Assembly (NCBI GenBank): GCA_965226825.1 | Contig: CBDDED010000002.1 | Span: forward strand, 124,001 to 188,000 | Reading direction: 5' to 3' | DNA from: Io17-Chloro-G2 sp965226825 | Lineage (GTDB): Bacteria > Chloroflexota > Dehalococcoidia > Lucifugimonadales > UBA3495 | DNA length: 64,000 nucleotides | In this document: one piece after another, positions 8,374-17,488 of the stretch | Numbering within the stretch: the stretch's first letter is position 1 | Layout of the letters: the number at the start of each line of letters is the position of its first letter | Notes under the pieces: model-generated | The model's database searches: none | What the model saw: the letters and a program-made list of their open reading frames with translations, nothing else | Told to the model about the DNA's origin: nothing | Program-made: the position numbers and the translations under genes

Positions 8374-8745
8374 TTGAGAGAAGTCCTAAAATCCAAGATT
8401 CACCGGGCCTGGGTCACAGACCACAACGTTGACTACGTCGGCAGCATCGTTATCGATCAAGCGCTGATGGAGAAAGCGGACATGTGGGAGTACGAAAAGG
8501 TTTTGTGCTGCAATGTCAACAATGGTAATCGCTTTGAAACCTACGTGCTGCCGGGTCCCTATGGAGAGGGCGACATATCGGTCCAAGGCGCGGCCGCCAA
8601 GCTCTGCGAGAATGGCGATTGCCTGATTATCCTCTCATTTGAGCTCACCGACGAACCCGTGGAACCCAAGATGGTCCTCGTGGACCGCAACAACCAGTTT
8701 GCGGAGTACCTGGGCGGTGTTCAACATGCCCAGCAGGTTCACTAA
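8374..8745 (+). CDS. panD: Aspartate 1-decarboxylase precursor
   Basis: PanD converts L-aspartate to beta-alanine for pantothenate and CoA synthesis in the cytoplasm. It is a pyruvoyl enzyme that cleaves itself. The cleavage pair Gly23-Ser24 is seen in YVGSIVIDQ, with the N-terminal KSKIHRAWVT matching the KLHR.xVT signature, followed by NVNNGNRFETY and GAAAKLCENGDCLIILSF. I choose TTG at 8374, giving MREVLKSKIHR, because it fits the family N-terminus and GAGAGG lies at 8361-8366; GTG at 8368 is also in frame but too close to that site. At about 123 residues it has the normal length. No other pantothenate genes are nearby. Confidence 0.93.
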   Translation: MREVLKSKIHRAWVTDHNVDYVGSIVIDQALMEKADMWEYEKVLCCNVNNGNRFETYVLPGPYGEGDISVQGAAAKLCENGDCLIILSFELTDEPVEPKMVLVDRNNQFAEYLGGVQHAQQVH

Positions 8746-9095
8746 ACCTGAAACCGTAGACGCCGGCTACCCGTCGTTTCGGAAAAGCGGAGGCAGTTTT
8801 GAAACAGCTTCCGCCGGCAAAATTCCCTATCCCCAGGGTCCGTTCATCCATGCCTGGAGCCCGCTGACTTGGGCCGCGCTCCAGCCAATGATGCGGCCTT
8901 TCTGGAGGACGTCCGGGTACTTTCACCCGCTGGCGCGCGGGAGTTCGGCAATTCCAGGAGGCCTCTCACAGGTCTCTCATCAAACGGTTAAACCCGTTGA
9001 CAACCAGGAATCTAGTCGGGGCTTCAAACCTTGCACGAAATAGACCATCCGCCAGCAGCGTTACACCCGGCGGATGGGCCGATCGGGGTAAACCT
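8746..9095. other. Intergenic region with a hairpin upstream of a methyltransferase
   Basis: 350 bases without a convincing gene. A perfect 9-bp hairpin (CCATCCGCC at 9045-9053 with GGCGGATGG at 9069-9077, 15-base loop) ends 18 bases before the next start codon and might influence its translation. A TTGACA occurs at 8997-9002 but no good -10 follows at the right distance. Confidence 0.4.
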
Positions 9096-9722
9096 ATGAC
9101 TGAGCAGAACAAGATCCAGTGGATTTATTCCTCCCGCAACAACCAGGAGTTGGAGGAAAGGTACGACCAATGGGCGTCGGACTACGACCAGGATCTGGAC
9201 GCCGAATTTGGCTGGTTCGCTCCAAAACACTCCTGCGATGCCTTCGGCCAATATGTGGACAAGGGTGCAAAAGTCCTCGACGCCGGCGCGGGCACAGGCC
9301 AGGTGGGGCAGATCCTGGCGGGGATGGGATATACCAACCTGACTGCCATGGACATGTCCCAGGGTATGTTGGACGTCTCCCGGGAGAAGAACGTATACCG
9401 GGACTTGCACCAGATGGTAATGGGTGATCCTCTTGGTTTTCCGAGCGATGGCTTCGATGCCGTGATTACCGTCGGAGTGCTAACCGTAGGCCATGCCCCG
9501 GCAACGTCACTGGATGAGCTGGTCAGGATCACCAGACCAGGCGGTTACATCGTGTTCAGCCTGCGCCCCGATGTCTACGAGAACGACGGATTCAAGGACA
9601 AACAGGACCAACTGGAAGCAGCCAGCAGGTGGAAGCTGGTGAACACGTCCGAGCCGTTCCAACCCCTCCCCAAGGGCGAGCCTGATGTGCTACACCAGGT
9701 CTGGGTATACCAGGTGCTGTAA
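9096..9722 (+). CDS. Class I SAM-dependent methyltransferase
   Basis: A 208-residue Rossmann-fold methyltransferase. Motif I is VLDAGAGTG at residues 60-68, followed by an acidic residue after LTAMDMSQGML that would bind the ribose of SAM, and a FDAVITVGVL segment (motif IV region). The N-terminal YDQWASDYDQDL resembles the METTL27/WBSCR27-like and other small-molecule methyltransferase groups. The substrate cannot be told. The ATG at 9096 is favoured over an upstream in-frame start because the preceding 99 bases read poorly, although the ribosome site is weak. A second methyltransferase follows 158 bases later on the same strand. Confidence 0.85.
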   Translation: MTEQNKIQWIYSSRNNQELEERYDQWASDYDQDLDAEFGWFAPKHSCDAFGQYVDKGAKVLDAGAGTGQVGQILAGMGYTNLTAMDMSQGMLDVSREKNVYRDLHQMVMGDPLGFPSDGFDAVITVGVLTVGHAPATSLDELVRITRPGGYIVFSLRPDVYENDGFKDKQDQLEAASRWKLVNTSEPFQPLPKGEPDVLHQVWVYQVL

Positions 9723-9879
9723 GGGCCTGGGCCTGCGAGGGCCGCTTTCGGCTAAAGGTCAAGGCATCCGCAGGAGCACATTTCAACCGATTCGGCGCCA
9801 CCCGACTGTCCGCCACCAGCCAACCAGCCCGCGTGGCTGCCCCTATTTCCAAACAACTACATGGAGGCATGGAGGCCCT

Positions 9880-10698
9880 ATGGTCAGCAAGTTTTCCGAG
9901 CAAGAAACTGAAAGCTACTACGATTCTGAGGACGCTATCTACCGTTCCTTCTGGGATGAAAACGGTAGCGTCCATTGGGGATTGTTCGACAAGACTACCG
10001 GGGATGACTTCCTCAAAGCCTGCACCAACCTTGACGAAACCATGGCGCGCAAGGGGCGGATTGACCAGTCTTCCCGAGTTTTGGACCTGGGTTGCGGGAA
10101 CGGGACCACGGCAATCTGGCTGAGCGCGTTCCGGAATTGCCATGTTACAGGCATAGACCTCAGCGGTGTGCGAGTGCAGAACGCGTTGGATACCCTGGCC
10201 CAGATGGACTCACAGGCACAGTCCCGGTTGGCTTTTGAGAAGGCCTCAGCTACCGATCTACCATTTGAGGACGGAAGTTTTAGCCACGTGTGGAGTCAGG
10301 CAGTTATATACCACGTTCCGGACAAGGATTCCGCCTTGGCCGAGGCGTACCGGGTGTTGGAACCCGGCGGAATCTTGGTGTTCGACGACCTGATCAAGCC
10401 CCAACCCAACATCAGCGAAGATGCCCGCAAGTTCGTTTACGACCGGCTTCTTTATGACACGCCGTTCAGCTTTGAATCTTACCAGGACGCGCTGAAGGCA
10501 CAGGGTTTCAAGGTGCTTGAGGCTCAGGATCTTTCGGCCCACCTGAAAAACAGCTACCTCCGGCTGTCCAAGCGGACCCCCAAGTCCGACTCTGAACACG
10601 CCGAGCACTACGCCATGTTGACCAATGCCTACCTCGGGACCGCCCGGGCGGTGGACAACCGGGAACTGGGCTGGGGCCTGTATATCTGCCAGAAGTAG
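9880..10698 (+). CDS. SAM-dependent methyltransferase, UbiE/GSMT-like
   Basis: A 272-residue class I methyltransferase. Motif I is VLDLGCGNG at 67-75; ATDLPFEDGSFSHVWSQ is the typical UbiE/sarcosine-type stretch that positions the substrate side; YRVLEPGGILVFDD is motif VI. The N-terminus (ESYYDSEDAIYRSFWDENGSVHWGLFD) resembles enzymes acting on small metabolites such as glycine, sarcosine or polyketide intermediates, so it is not a ribosomal or DNA enzyme by appearance. The exact substrate is unknown. The ATG at 9880 is preceded by two GGAGG-type sites (9863-9867 and 9871-9875). It is not obviously coupled to the convergent genes downstream. Confidence 0.85.
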   Translation: MVSKFSEQETESYYDSEDAIYRSFWDENGSVHWGLFDKTTGDDFLKACTNLDETMARKGRIDQSSRVLDLGCGNGTTAIWLSAFRNCHVTGIDLSGVRVQNALDTLAQMDSQAQSRLAFEKASATDLPFEDGSFSHVWSQAVIYHVPDKDSALAEAYRVLEPGGILVFDDLIKPQPNISEDARKFVYDRLLYDTPFSFESYQDALKAQGFKVLEAQDLSAHLKNSYLRLSKRTPKSDSEHAEHYAMLTNAYLGTARAVDNRELGWGLYICQK

Positions 10699-10718
10699 AC
10701 GGCGAGCGCCTAAATTAC

Positions 10719-10744
10719 GGCGCGGGGCCTGAAACCCCAGCGCC
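10719..10744. terminator. GC-rich hairpin between convergent genes
   Basis: GGCGCGGGG pairs with CCCC and GCGCC around CCTGAAA, sitting between the stop of the plus-strand methyltransferase and the end of the minus-strand hydrolase. There is no T run, so a termination role is likely only from position. Confidence 0.4.
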
Positions 10745-10824
10745 GCGGTTTGGTCTCGTCTGTTAGGCTCTTTCTAAAAGTGGGTTTTGAATCTTGGTAA
10801 CGCCGACCCCAACCCGAGGCGGCG

Positions 10825-11703
10825 TTACTTTTCGCTTAGAAAGTCTATGATCACATCGGCCAGTTCACGGGGCTTGTGATAGCCGATGTCGTGCATGGTG
10901 TTGGGTATCCAGTGCACCCGGCAGTCGCTGATCGCTTTAGACGCCATCTCGACCATTTCTTCACGCATCAAGGCGAACTCGGACCCTGCCCGCTCGGGTC
11001 GGGGTCCCGCAGGAACCAACAGCACGGGGCACTTGACCAGCGGAAGCGTGGTTGGCGGCGGCTCGTCCCACATGGCGCGTATCACTTGGAGGTGGTTGCT
11101 AGGTTGAAAGATGTCCTGGATCTGGCCATTCTCATCCTCGTAAACCATTGTCTGGACGATACGCTCGAGGTCGTCGCTCCAACATTCCGCGAGTTGGACC
11201 CGGAGCCGGTCGAGGAACTCCTCGCGAGTTCCTGAAACGTCCCTGGGCCGTACCCGTTCGCTGAATGATTCCCAAGTGACTCCCGGTTGCCGGCGCCGGC
11301 CCACGAACCCGCCGTCGATCAGCACCAATTTTTCAACCCGGTCCGGAAATCGAGCGGCCAGGTTTCCCGCCACGTTTCCACCCCAGGAATGGCCAAGCAC
11401 TATCGCTTTATCTATTTCCAAATGGTCCATCAAACCAACTATGTCGGCGGACACGGTCTGCCAATCGTACCCGCTGGTGGCTTGCGTGGTTTGCCCGTGG
11501 CCCCTCTGGTCCGGAGCAATGATGCTCCCTTGGTCCTGAAGCATTGGGGCGACGATATCATACCAGTGGGCTGACGAGGCCAACCCGTGCAGGGCCATGA
11601 TAGGAGGGCCGTCCCCGCCCCAGTCAAGGTAACGGACATGGAGCTCTCCAATGTCGGCCCATGCCTCAGTGGGTCTTTTCTCCCCCGGACTCGAATCAGG
11701 CAA
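10825..11703 (-). CDS. Alpha/beta hydrolase
   Basis: A 292-residue alpha/beta-hydrolase. HGLASS at 39-44 forms the oxyanion loop, the nucleophile elbow is GHSWGG with Ser106, DQRGHG is the conserved strand 4 turn, and the catalytic His is expected in PNTMHDIGYHKP near the C-terminus. The YLDWGGDGPPI start is typical of esterase/haloalkane dehalogenase-like enzymes; the substrate is not predictable. It lies 42 bases downstream of ogt on the same strand and may be the last gene of the moxR-DUF58-tgpA-ogt transcription unit. Confidence 0.88.
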   Translation of the reverse strand: MPDSSPGEKRPTEAWADIGELHVRYLDWGGDGPPIMALHGLASSAHWYDIVAPMLQDQGSIIAPDQRGHGQTTQATSGYDWQTVSADIVGLMDHLEIDKAIVLGHSWGGNVAGNLAARFPDRVEKLVLIDGGFVGRRRQPGVTWESFSERVRPRDVSGTREEFLDRLRVQLAECWSDDLERIVQTMVYEDENGQIQDIFQPSNHLQVIRAMWDEPPPTTLPLVKCPVLLVPAGPRPERAGSEFALMREEMVEMASKAISDCRVHWIPNTMHDIGYHKPRELADVIIDFLSEK

Positions 11704-11745
11704 AACTAACCCCTCCTATCGAATTAATGGGACCATAGACTAAAA

Positions 11746-12324
11746 TCAAACAGTTGCCTCGGTGGAACGACCGTCGCCGTTGGCAGCAACCTGTTCCTTC
11801 TCCACACGTTCCATCTCCGATTCCATAGCGAGCAGGCGGGCCTTTACGCCCAAACCGCCGGCTCCGTAGCCGTGCAGTCCGCCGTCGGAACCTATCACCC
11901 GGTGGCAGGGTATTATCAAAGGCCACCGGTTGCGGGCCATGGCCTGCCCCGCCGCCCGCACCGCCAGTGGGCTCCCCGCCTGTTCAGCCAACCAGCTGTA
12001 GCTCCTGGTCTCCCCGCATGGGATGGACCGGCATGCCTCCCATGCCGACTTGAAGAATGGAGGAGCCTGCTTCAGGTCCAGTTGGATTTCGTCCAGTGCT
12101 TTGGGGTCTCCCAGGAGGTACCGCTCCACGCGTTGCTGCACCGGAATAAACCAATCGGCGTCCCAGTCGGCGTGGGAGACGGGGTCTCCCAATTCATCCA
12201 GGGCCTCCTGGGAAGTGGGCTTCAGGCTCAGTTGACGCAGCCCGTCGGGACCTCCCAGCAAGGCGACCCAACCGACTGGAGTCTCGAATAGGTGGCATTT
12301 CAAACCGGGGTTGGCGTTATCCAC
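11746..12324 (-). CDS. ogt: Methylated-DNA--protein-cysteine methyltransferase
   Basis: A 192-residue suicide repair protein that takes the methyl group from O6-methylguanine (and O4-methylthymine) in DNA. The acceptor is Cys140 in the signature PCHRVIGSDG. The helix-turn-helix wing AVRAAGQAMARNRWPLIIPC and the preceding SIPCGETRSYSWLA are as in Ogt/MGMT. The N-terminal domain and an extra C-terminal tail (MERVEKEQVAANGDGRS) extend beyond the usual core. It starts 7 bases after tgpA ends, so it is probably translated from the same message. Confidence 0.95.
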   Translation of the reverse strand: MDNANPGLKCHLFETPVGWVALLGGPDGLRQLSLKPTSQEALDELGDPVSHADWDADWFIPVQQRVERYLLGDPKALDEIQLDLKQAPPFFKSAWEACRSIPCGETRSYSWLAEQAGSPLAVRAAGQAMARNRWPLIIPCHRVIGSDGGLHGYGAGGLGVKARLLAMESEMERVEKEQVAANGDGRSTEATV

Positions 12325-12331
12325 GTTCTCC

Positions 12332-14869
12332 TCACACTCTGGACGCTTGTAGGTTCCTGGGGCGGAAAATCCGTAGCAACAACGGCATTCGGAGCCCCAT
12401 CCAGGCCTCGGTCATTCCGTCAATTTCCTCGCGGCTCAGGTCTTTTCTGCCGTACCGGCGCCGAACGTAGAGGCCAATGAGCAACGAGAAGGGTCCCTGC
12501 TGCTCCGGCAAGACCGCTCCCAAACGGCTCCCGTACTGGTAGGGCGTCTCGTGGGGCTCGGGTCCTACTGAATTCAACCTGCCAAGGATGCCCAGCCTTC
12601 GGAACATGACCTCCACGTCCGGCGACGGCTCCATGGCTTTCCACCAGAAATACCGGCCGCCGGCAATGCCCGCGAGCACAAAACACAGCAGACCTACCAG
12701 CCAGGGAAGTGATCGCCCCAACCTCTGGGTCAGACCGCCATCGTCTCCAAATGGCGAGGCTCCCGCAGGACTCTCATCCGGTTCGCACTCTTCGAAATCC
12801 TCTTCACATAGGATCTCGAGTTCGTCCCCGCCGCCGTCGACCACTACAAACCTGGTTTCCAGCGGCGTGGGAATAAAGGTTTCGGGAAGGTCCTTCCCTG
12901 GTGTGGGTTCAAATGGAATCCAACCATACCCGGGGAAAAACACTTCCGCCCAGCCGTGGCTATGGTTGTCTTTGACTACGTAAACATCCTCGTCCGCGAT
13001 TCTATCGCCCACTGAGTAGCCGGTCACCATTCGGGCCGGAATGCCAACCGACCGGAGCATAACCACCATCGCGGAGCCGAAATACTCGCTGTAACCCCGC
13101 CGCTGGTCAAACAGGAAATGTTCGACCCCATCTGCGCCATAAGGGGGAGGGTCAATTTCCAGATCGTAGGTCATCCCCCGGAGATGGGTTTCAATTGCCT
13201 TCACTTTGTCGTAGGGGTTGTCCTCCGGCCCGGTTAGCTCTTCCGCCAAGTCGCGGACTCGCTGGGGGAAACCGTCAGGCAGTTGGGTATATCTAACCAA
13301 GCTCCAGGTGGGATAATCGGTCCCCGCCGTACGAAGGGTTTCCGGCGACGCGAGGGAAACCCTTGAGGTGAGGCGATAGCCCTCCCCTGCGCTAACCCTC
13401 CCCTGGGAACTTCTCACCGAGAGCACGTCGGGCTGTTGTGAGATCTCCTCTACGACAGTGATTTTTTCGAGCCTGCCCCCTTCTCTGGTTGCCTCCAGCA
13501 ACCCGAACCCGGGAGGCAATGCCGCAGCAATGTCCGGATCCGTCGCCTCGCCGACACTGTGTGCGCCGGGCTGCGAGAGGTCCCTTCCAATCTGTCCCAG
13601 CAATGGGGGCAATCCATCAAATCCGGCAGTGTGGGTCAAGTCAAAGACATAGATGGGCGAGTCATAGGTCTCGATTTTTACGTCCTGAGTGGACTGAAGA
13701 ACCTGGCCGCTACCGAACAAGGTCCTGGTGGTGTAGTTGGGGTATACCGTGTATTCCACGTCCAGCGTTTCAAGATAAGGGTCGGGGCGGGTATAGGTGG
13801 GCGACCAACCCAAGGTTTCGAATCTCGTGCCTTGGGAAATCCAACCCTTCGGTGTATAGGTGTCGTAGGTGCGAGCTTTCCAGTACATAGGCAGGCGGGA
13901 TTCAACCTGTAGCACCGGTACGGTGTTGGGGTTGATGGTTCCCTGGAATGGCATGCTGTCACCCCAGAGCCGGTAGCCCAGCGCACGGCGAGCTGGGAGG
14001 CCGGCAAAGAGCCGGTTGAAGTCCTCTTCGACACTCGCAAAGGGAGTTCTGAGGCCCTCGTAGACGTCGTTGGCCGGGGACCACTGGCTCCCTTTAGGAA
14101 TAATGAAAAATGCCAGCACCAACACAACGGCTGCAATCAACGAACTGTCCGCGATGGAGAGAACCCCCAAATGGCCGTCGAAACTCAGGTTTCGTTCCCG
14201 CCAACTGCGCCGGCGGCGGACTGATTGCACTCTGGCCACCAGCACCATTGCCGTGAACAAGTAAAACCAAAGCAACACGTTGGTGTTGGGCGGCAGATAG
14301 GTCAGGTTGGCAAAAAGACCGGCGCCGCCGAGGATGAACACTCCCCAAAAGTGGCGATAGCGAACGAAAATCCACGTGCCAAGCAAGCCCAACAACCAGG
14401 TAAGGGCCAGCAGCGCAAAGGCGAAGGGAATGGGGTCTATGTTTATCGATTCTTCCTGGGCCGCTTGAATCCATAACCCCAGCCGCTCCCATAATTCTTC
14501 CGACCCCGCCAGGCTTACGGCTTCGTGCTGGAAGGACACCAAACGCCAAACAACCACCACCAGGCCAATGGCGAAACCCACAGGTAATGCCAACACTCCC
14601 CAGACCGGCAGTCGAGCGACTATAAACCCACAGATGGTGGCTAACAACAGCACAAACGCCAGGTTGGGCGTGGGCGCCCACTCGGCAGACTGCACCGACC
14701 ACACAACCACCATGAGATTCAACGTCAGCAAGCCGGCGGCCAGCCAACCGTCATAGGGCCGAAGCCGCCGGTTTAACTGAAGCGCCTGCTGTCCCAGATG
14801 GTCAAAGTCCAGCCTTTCCTGGAACCGGCCCTGGAAGGTGGGGGCTTGCGCCAAGCTGTCGGGGTTCAT
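12332..14869 (-). CDS. TgpA-type membrane transglutaminase-like protein (DUF3488/DUF4129), Cys to Ser
   Basis: An 845-residue membrane protein: several hydrophobic helices in the first 200 or so residues, a long extracytoplasmic region, a transglutaminase-like core, one more helix (LPWLVGLLCFVLAGIAGG) and a C-terminal DUF4129 segment. In TgpA proteins the core triad is Cys-His-Asp. Here the expected GYCEYF reads GYSEYF, with Ser594 (codon AGC), while His638 in NHSHGWAEVFF and the WIPFEPTPG segment remain. The Ser-His distance of 44 residues fits the family. The enzyme may be inactive as a transglutaminase or use Ser as nucleophile. Its ATG overlaps the stop of the DUF58 gene (ATGA at 14866-14869), and moxR is upstream, the standard module. 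Confidence 0.9.
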   Translation of the reverse strand: MNPDSLAQAPTFQGRFQERLDFDHLGQQALQLNRRLRPYDGWLAAGLLTLNLMVVVWSVQSAEWAPTPNLAFVLLLATICGFIVARLPVWGVLALPVGFAIGLVVVVWRLVSFQHEAVSLAGSEELWERLGLWIQAAQEESINIDPIPFAFALLALTWLLGLLGTWIFVRYRHFWGVFILGGAGLFANLTYLPPNTNVLLWFYLFTAMVLVARVQSVRRRRSWRERNLSFDGHLGVLSIADSSLIAAVVLVLAFFIIPKGSQWSPANDVYEGLRTPFASVEEDFNRLFAGLPARRALGYRLWGDSMPFQGTINPNTVPVLQVESRLPMYWKARTYDTYTPKGWISQGTRFETLGWSPTYTRPDPYLETLDVEYTVYPNYTTRTLFGSGQVLQSTQDVKIETYDSPIYVFDLTHTAGFDGLPPLLGQIGRDLSQPGAHSVGEATDPDIAAALPPGFGLLEATREGGRLEKITVVEEISQQPDVLSVRSSQGRVSAGEGYRLTSRVSLASPETLRTAGTDYPTWSLVRYTQLPDGFPQRVRDLAEELTGPEDNPYDKVKAIETHLRGMTYDLEIDPPPYGADGVEHFLFDQRRGYSEYFGSAMVVMLRSVGIPARMVTGYSVGDRIADEDVYVVKDNHSHGWAEVFFPGYGWIPFEPTPGKDLPETFIPTPLETRFVVVDGGGDELEILCEEDFEECEPDESPAGASPFGDDGGLTQRLGRSLPWLVGLLCFVLAGIAGGRYFWWKAMEPSPDVEVMFRRLGILGRLNSVGPEPHETPYQYGSRLGAVLPEQQGPFSLLIGLYVRRRYGRKDLSREEIDGMTEAWMGLRMPLLLRIFRPRNLQASRV

Positions 14870-16122
14870 GTGACCGCCCCGGCCGGTTCTGCCGCCGGCG
14901 GCTGCGAGCCAGCCTGGTCTTGCCAGACCACCGGCGCGCTAAGGGCAAGATTCAGGTCCTGTCCCCGGCTGACCGCAAAGGTGGTGATCTCGTTTCTATG
15001 CAGCGCCGTCATTGGAATATTGATGTCTGCCGAGGGTCTGCCAAAGCTCCCAGAGTCGATAAGCGCCGCCGAAACCTGAACCCCCTGGCGCCGCAGGGCG
15101 CTGAGCGCAGGCACCCAGGCTGTGTCCAGCGAAGGCGTGACCAAAATCAGCGTGTTGTACCGGTTCAGATTGGGGCGGAGTTCGTACAAAAACCGTTCCA
15201 CAGAGGTGGTCCCCTGGGCCTTTACCGCGGCCAGAATCTCCATCAACCGCCCCAGTCCTTCCGGGCTGCTGTCCGGCCGGAGGATATAGTTAAAATCGCC
15301 GTTGGACGCCAATCCAACCGGCAGGGAAAATTCGAACATGCGGTTGACCAAAGACGCCGCAACCGTAACCGCCAATTCCTCGGTGTTGTCGGGCGCCGGA
15401 CCGAAGTGCGCCAACTGGTGCATGTCCAGCACCACCCAGCTCTCAGCAGAAATCCCGACGTCGAACTCCTTAACCATCAGAGAATTCATTCGGGCGGTAT
15501 ATGGCCAGTGAATCCGGCGGTAGCTGTCTCCGTAGGCATACGGCCGGACAGATGAAACATCTGTGGTGACCTGTCCCGAGGGCTGGGTAAACCGGCTGTC
15601 GAGGGGCAGACCCGCCAGTTGGGGATGGAGATCTGGGAGGGGTTCTGTGGCCGGGACCACCACGTAATTGTTGGGCTCGAAGAACCTGCGGCGCAGGACA
15701 AACAGTCCAAAGGGGTCCTGGCTGACCACTTCCACCTGGCCGGTATGGAAAACACCGCGGCGGGTCAGATGGGTCTCGATTCTCCAGGAACGGGTCTGTT
15801 CGCGGACTAAAGCAAGCCCCCGCCCGGCCGACTCTACCGGGAGATCTGTGACCTCGGCAACTTCCAGCCAAGACTTGGGCATGCGCGTCCGGTTATGAAT
15901 TTCGATCCGCGCCTCCAGGTAGCCGCCCACCTGGCCTCGGGTTGCAGTTCGGACCAGCTTAACCTCCAATCCCTGCAGGTTAATCCACGCCCAAACCAGT
16001 CCCAGAGCGAGCGCCAACAACAACGCATAGAGAAAAGAGAAGAAGAAGGTGAACCCGGTGCCGAAGGTGTAAAACCCCACGACCAACACCAGGATGCCAA
16101 TGCCCAAGGTGCGCCTGTTCAA
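14866..16122 (-). CDS. DUF58 domain protein of the MoxR module
   Basis: A 418-residue protein with two N-terminal membrane segments (LGIGILVLVVGFYTFGTGF and the following Leu/Ala-rich helix) and a DUF58 domain with the diagnostic DVSSVRPYAYGDSYRRIHWPYTAR stretch, here seen in pieces as RPYAYGD and RRIHW. A vWA-like fold follows (WVVLDMHQLAHFGP), in which the MIDAS residues are not classical. Such proteins pair with MoxR AAA ATPases. The start is TTG at 16122 with GGAG nine bases upstream. It is separated from moxR by 183 bases, in which I see nothing else, and overlaps tgpA by four bases. Confidence 0.9.
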   Translation of the reverse strand: MNRRTLGIGILVLVVGFYTFGTGFTFFFSFLYALLLALALGLVWAWINLQGLEVKLVRTATRGQVGGYLEARIEIHNRTRMPKSWLEVAEVTDLPVESAGRGLALVREQTRSWRIETHLTRRGVFHTGQVEVVSQDPFGLFVLRRRFFEPNNYVVVPATEPLPDLHPQLAGLPLDSRFTQPSGQVTTDVSSVRPYAYGDSYRRIHWPYTARMNSLMVKEFDVGISAESWVVLDMHQLAHFGPAPDNTEELAVTVAASLVNRMFEFSLPVGLASNGDFNYILRPDSSPEGLGRLMEILAAVKAQGTTSVERFLYELRPNLNRYNTLILVTPSLDTAWVPALSALRRQGVQVSAALIDSGSFGRPSADINIPMTALHRNEITTFAVSRGQDLNLALSAPVVWQDQAGSQPPAAEPAGAVT

Positions 16123-16305
16123 GCTCTGCTACTCCTTAATGGAAGGTGCCTTTTTCAGCCGAGACACCAATCTTGGGCCAGCCTTGCGGCGGTGTCCCCT
16201 TCGGCGGAGTGCGGGCTGGGAATCTCAAATCTTGGACCCTGCGATGCAACAGGAACCTATCAGCGCGAGCGGTCACTGAATTTCAACGCGGCAATCCCCG
16301 GATCG

Positions 16306-17259
16306 TCAGCGGACGGCGCCAGGAACCGGTACTTGAGAAAGCAGGTCTTGGACCACGTCGGTGCTTCTTACGCCGCGCATCCGGGCTGAGGAAGACAAAA
16401 TCAACCGGTGGGCGATAACCGACGGAGCCAAATCTTTTATGTCATCTGGAATAACGTAATCCCTGTCTTGAACCAGGGCCGTTCCTCGGGATGCCCGGAA
16501 GAGGCCTAAAGAGGCCCTGGGAGAAGCTCCCAAGGCGACATCACGGTGCGTCCGGGTAGCCTCGATCAAGCGGACTATATACTGGCGCACCGTAGAGTCG
16601 ACGAACACATCCTTGGCCGCTTCCTGCATGGCTTCCACGTCCGCCGGGGTGGCCACCGGTTTTAAGGACTCAATAGGGTGGGTATGTTCCTGCTGCTCGA
16701 TTACCGCCATCTCCTCTTCGAACTCGGGGTATCCAATGCTTATCCGCATGAGGAACCGGTCGAGTTGGGCCTCGGGCAGGGGAAAGGTGCCCTCGTATTC
16801 TATGGGGTTCTGGGTCGCCATGACGATGAAGGGCTGCTCCAGGAAGTGGGTGACGCCATCCACGGTTACCTGCAACTCTTCCATTGCCTCCAACAGGGCG
16901 GACTGGGTCTTGGGGGTGGCCCGGTTGATCTCGTCCGCCAAAACCACCTGGGATATAATTGGTCCCGGCCGGAACAGGAACTCCCCGGACTGTTGGTTAT
17001 AGATCGAAATCCCGGAAACGTCGCTGGGCAGCAGGTCCGGAGTGAACTGAATTCGTTTGAAGGAACAACCGGTGGACATCGCCAGGCTCTTCGCCAGCAT
17101 GGTCTTGCCCACGCCGGGCACGTCTTCAACCAGCAGGTGCCCCCGGGCCACCAGGGCGGCCAGGGCTTGCTCAATCACGGAGGTTTTGCCCACTATCACG
17201 GTGGCTACGTTGTCGATTATCCGGCGGGCGATACGGGCTGGTGTCACAGTTCCCTGCAC
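16306..17259 (-). CDS. MoxR family AAA ATPase
   Basis: A 317-residue AAA+ ATPase of the MoxR group, thought to act as a chaperone for maturation of membrane or periplasmic complexes. Walker A is GVGKT at residues 49-53, Walker B is VVLADEINRA, sensor 1 lies in MATQNPIEYEGTFPLPEAQLDRF, and the C-terminal lid is present. GTG at 17259 is preferred to TTG at 17262 because AGGAGG (17266-17271 on the complement) then has a 6-base spacing. It leads the unit moxR-DUF58-tgpA-ogt-hydrolase and is divergent from the thioredoxin cluster. Confidence 0.94.
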   Translation of the reverse strand: MQGTVTPARIARRIIDNVATVIVGKTSVIEQALAALVARGHLLVEDVPGVGKTMLAKSLAMSTGCSFKRIQFTPDLLPSDVSGISIYNQQSGEFLFRPGPIISQVVLADEINRATPKTQSALLEAMEELQVTVDGVTHFLEQPFIVMATQNPIEYEGTFPLPEAQLDRFLMRISIGYPEFEEEMAVIEQQEHTHPIESLKPVATPADVEAMQEAAKDVFVDSTVRQYIVRLIEATRTHRDVALGASPRASLGLFRASRGTALVQDRDYVIPDDIKDLAPSVIAHRLILSSSARMRGVRSTDVVQDLLSQVPVPGAVR

Positions 17260-17488
17260 CAATTGCCTCCTGTGGGCGTTGAGGGGTACCGTCGCGGGGA
17301 ATACATAATATCATTCGGATACCGGGCTGGCTATCGAGTCCAGGTATCCCAGGCCGCCAGAATCCGATGGGTGTCGATTATCGTAATATCTTCACACTAC
17401 TACATCGGCCATATCGGCTGTCATATGGTGATTCACGCTCCCAGAGCGACCTCATTCCACATTCAGCATTACCGCGGAGTCTGTCTTG

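Noticed and set aside
8639..9043. A plus-strand frame overlapping panD and the gap behind it.
   Set aside because: The first third is out-of-frame panD sequence and the rest shows no protein-like composition or start site.
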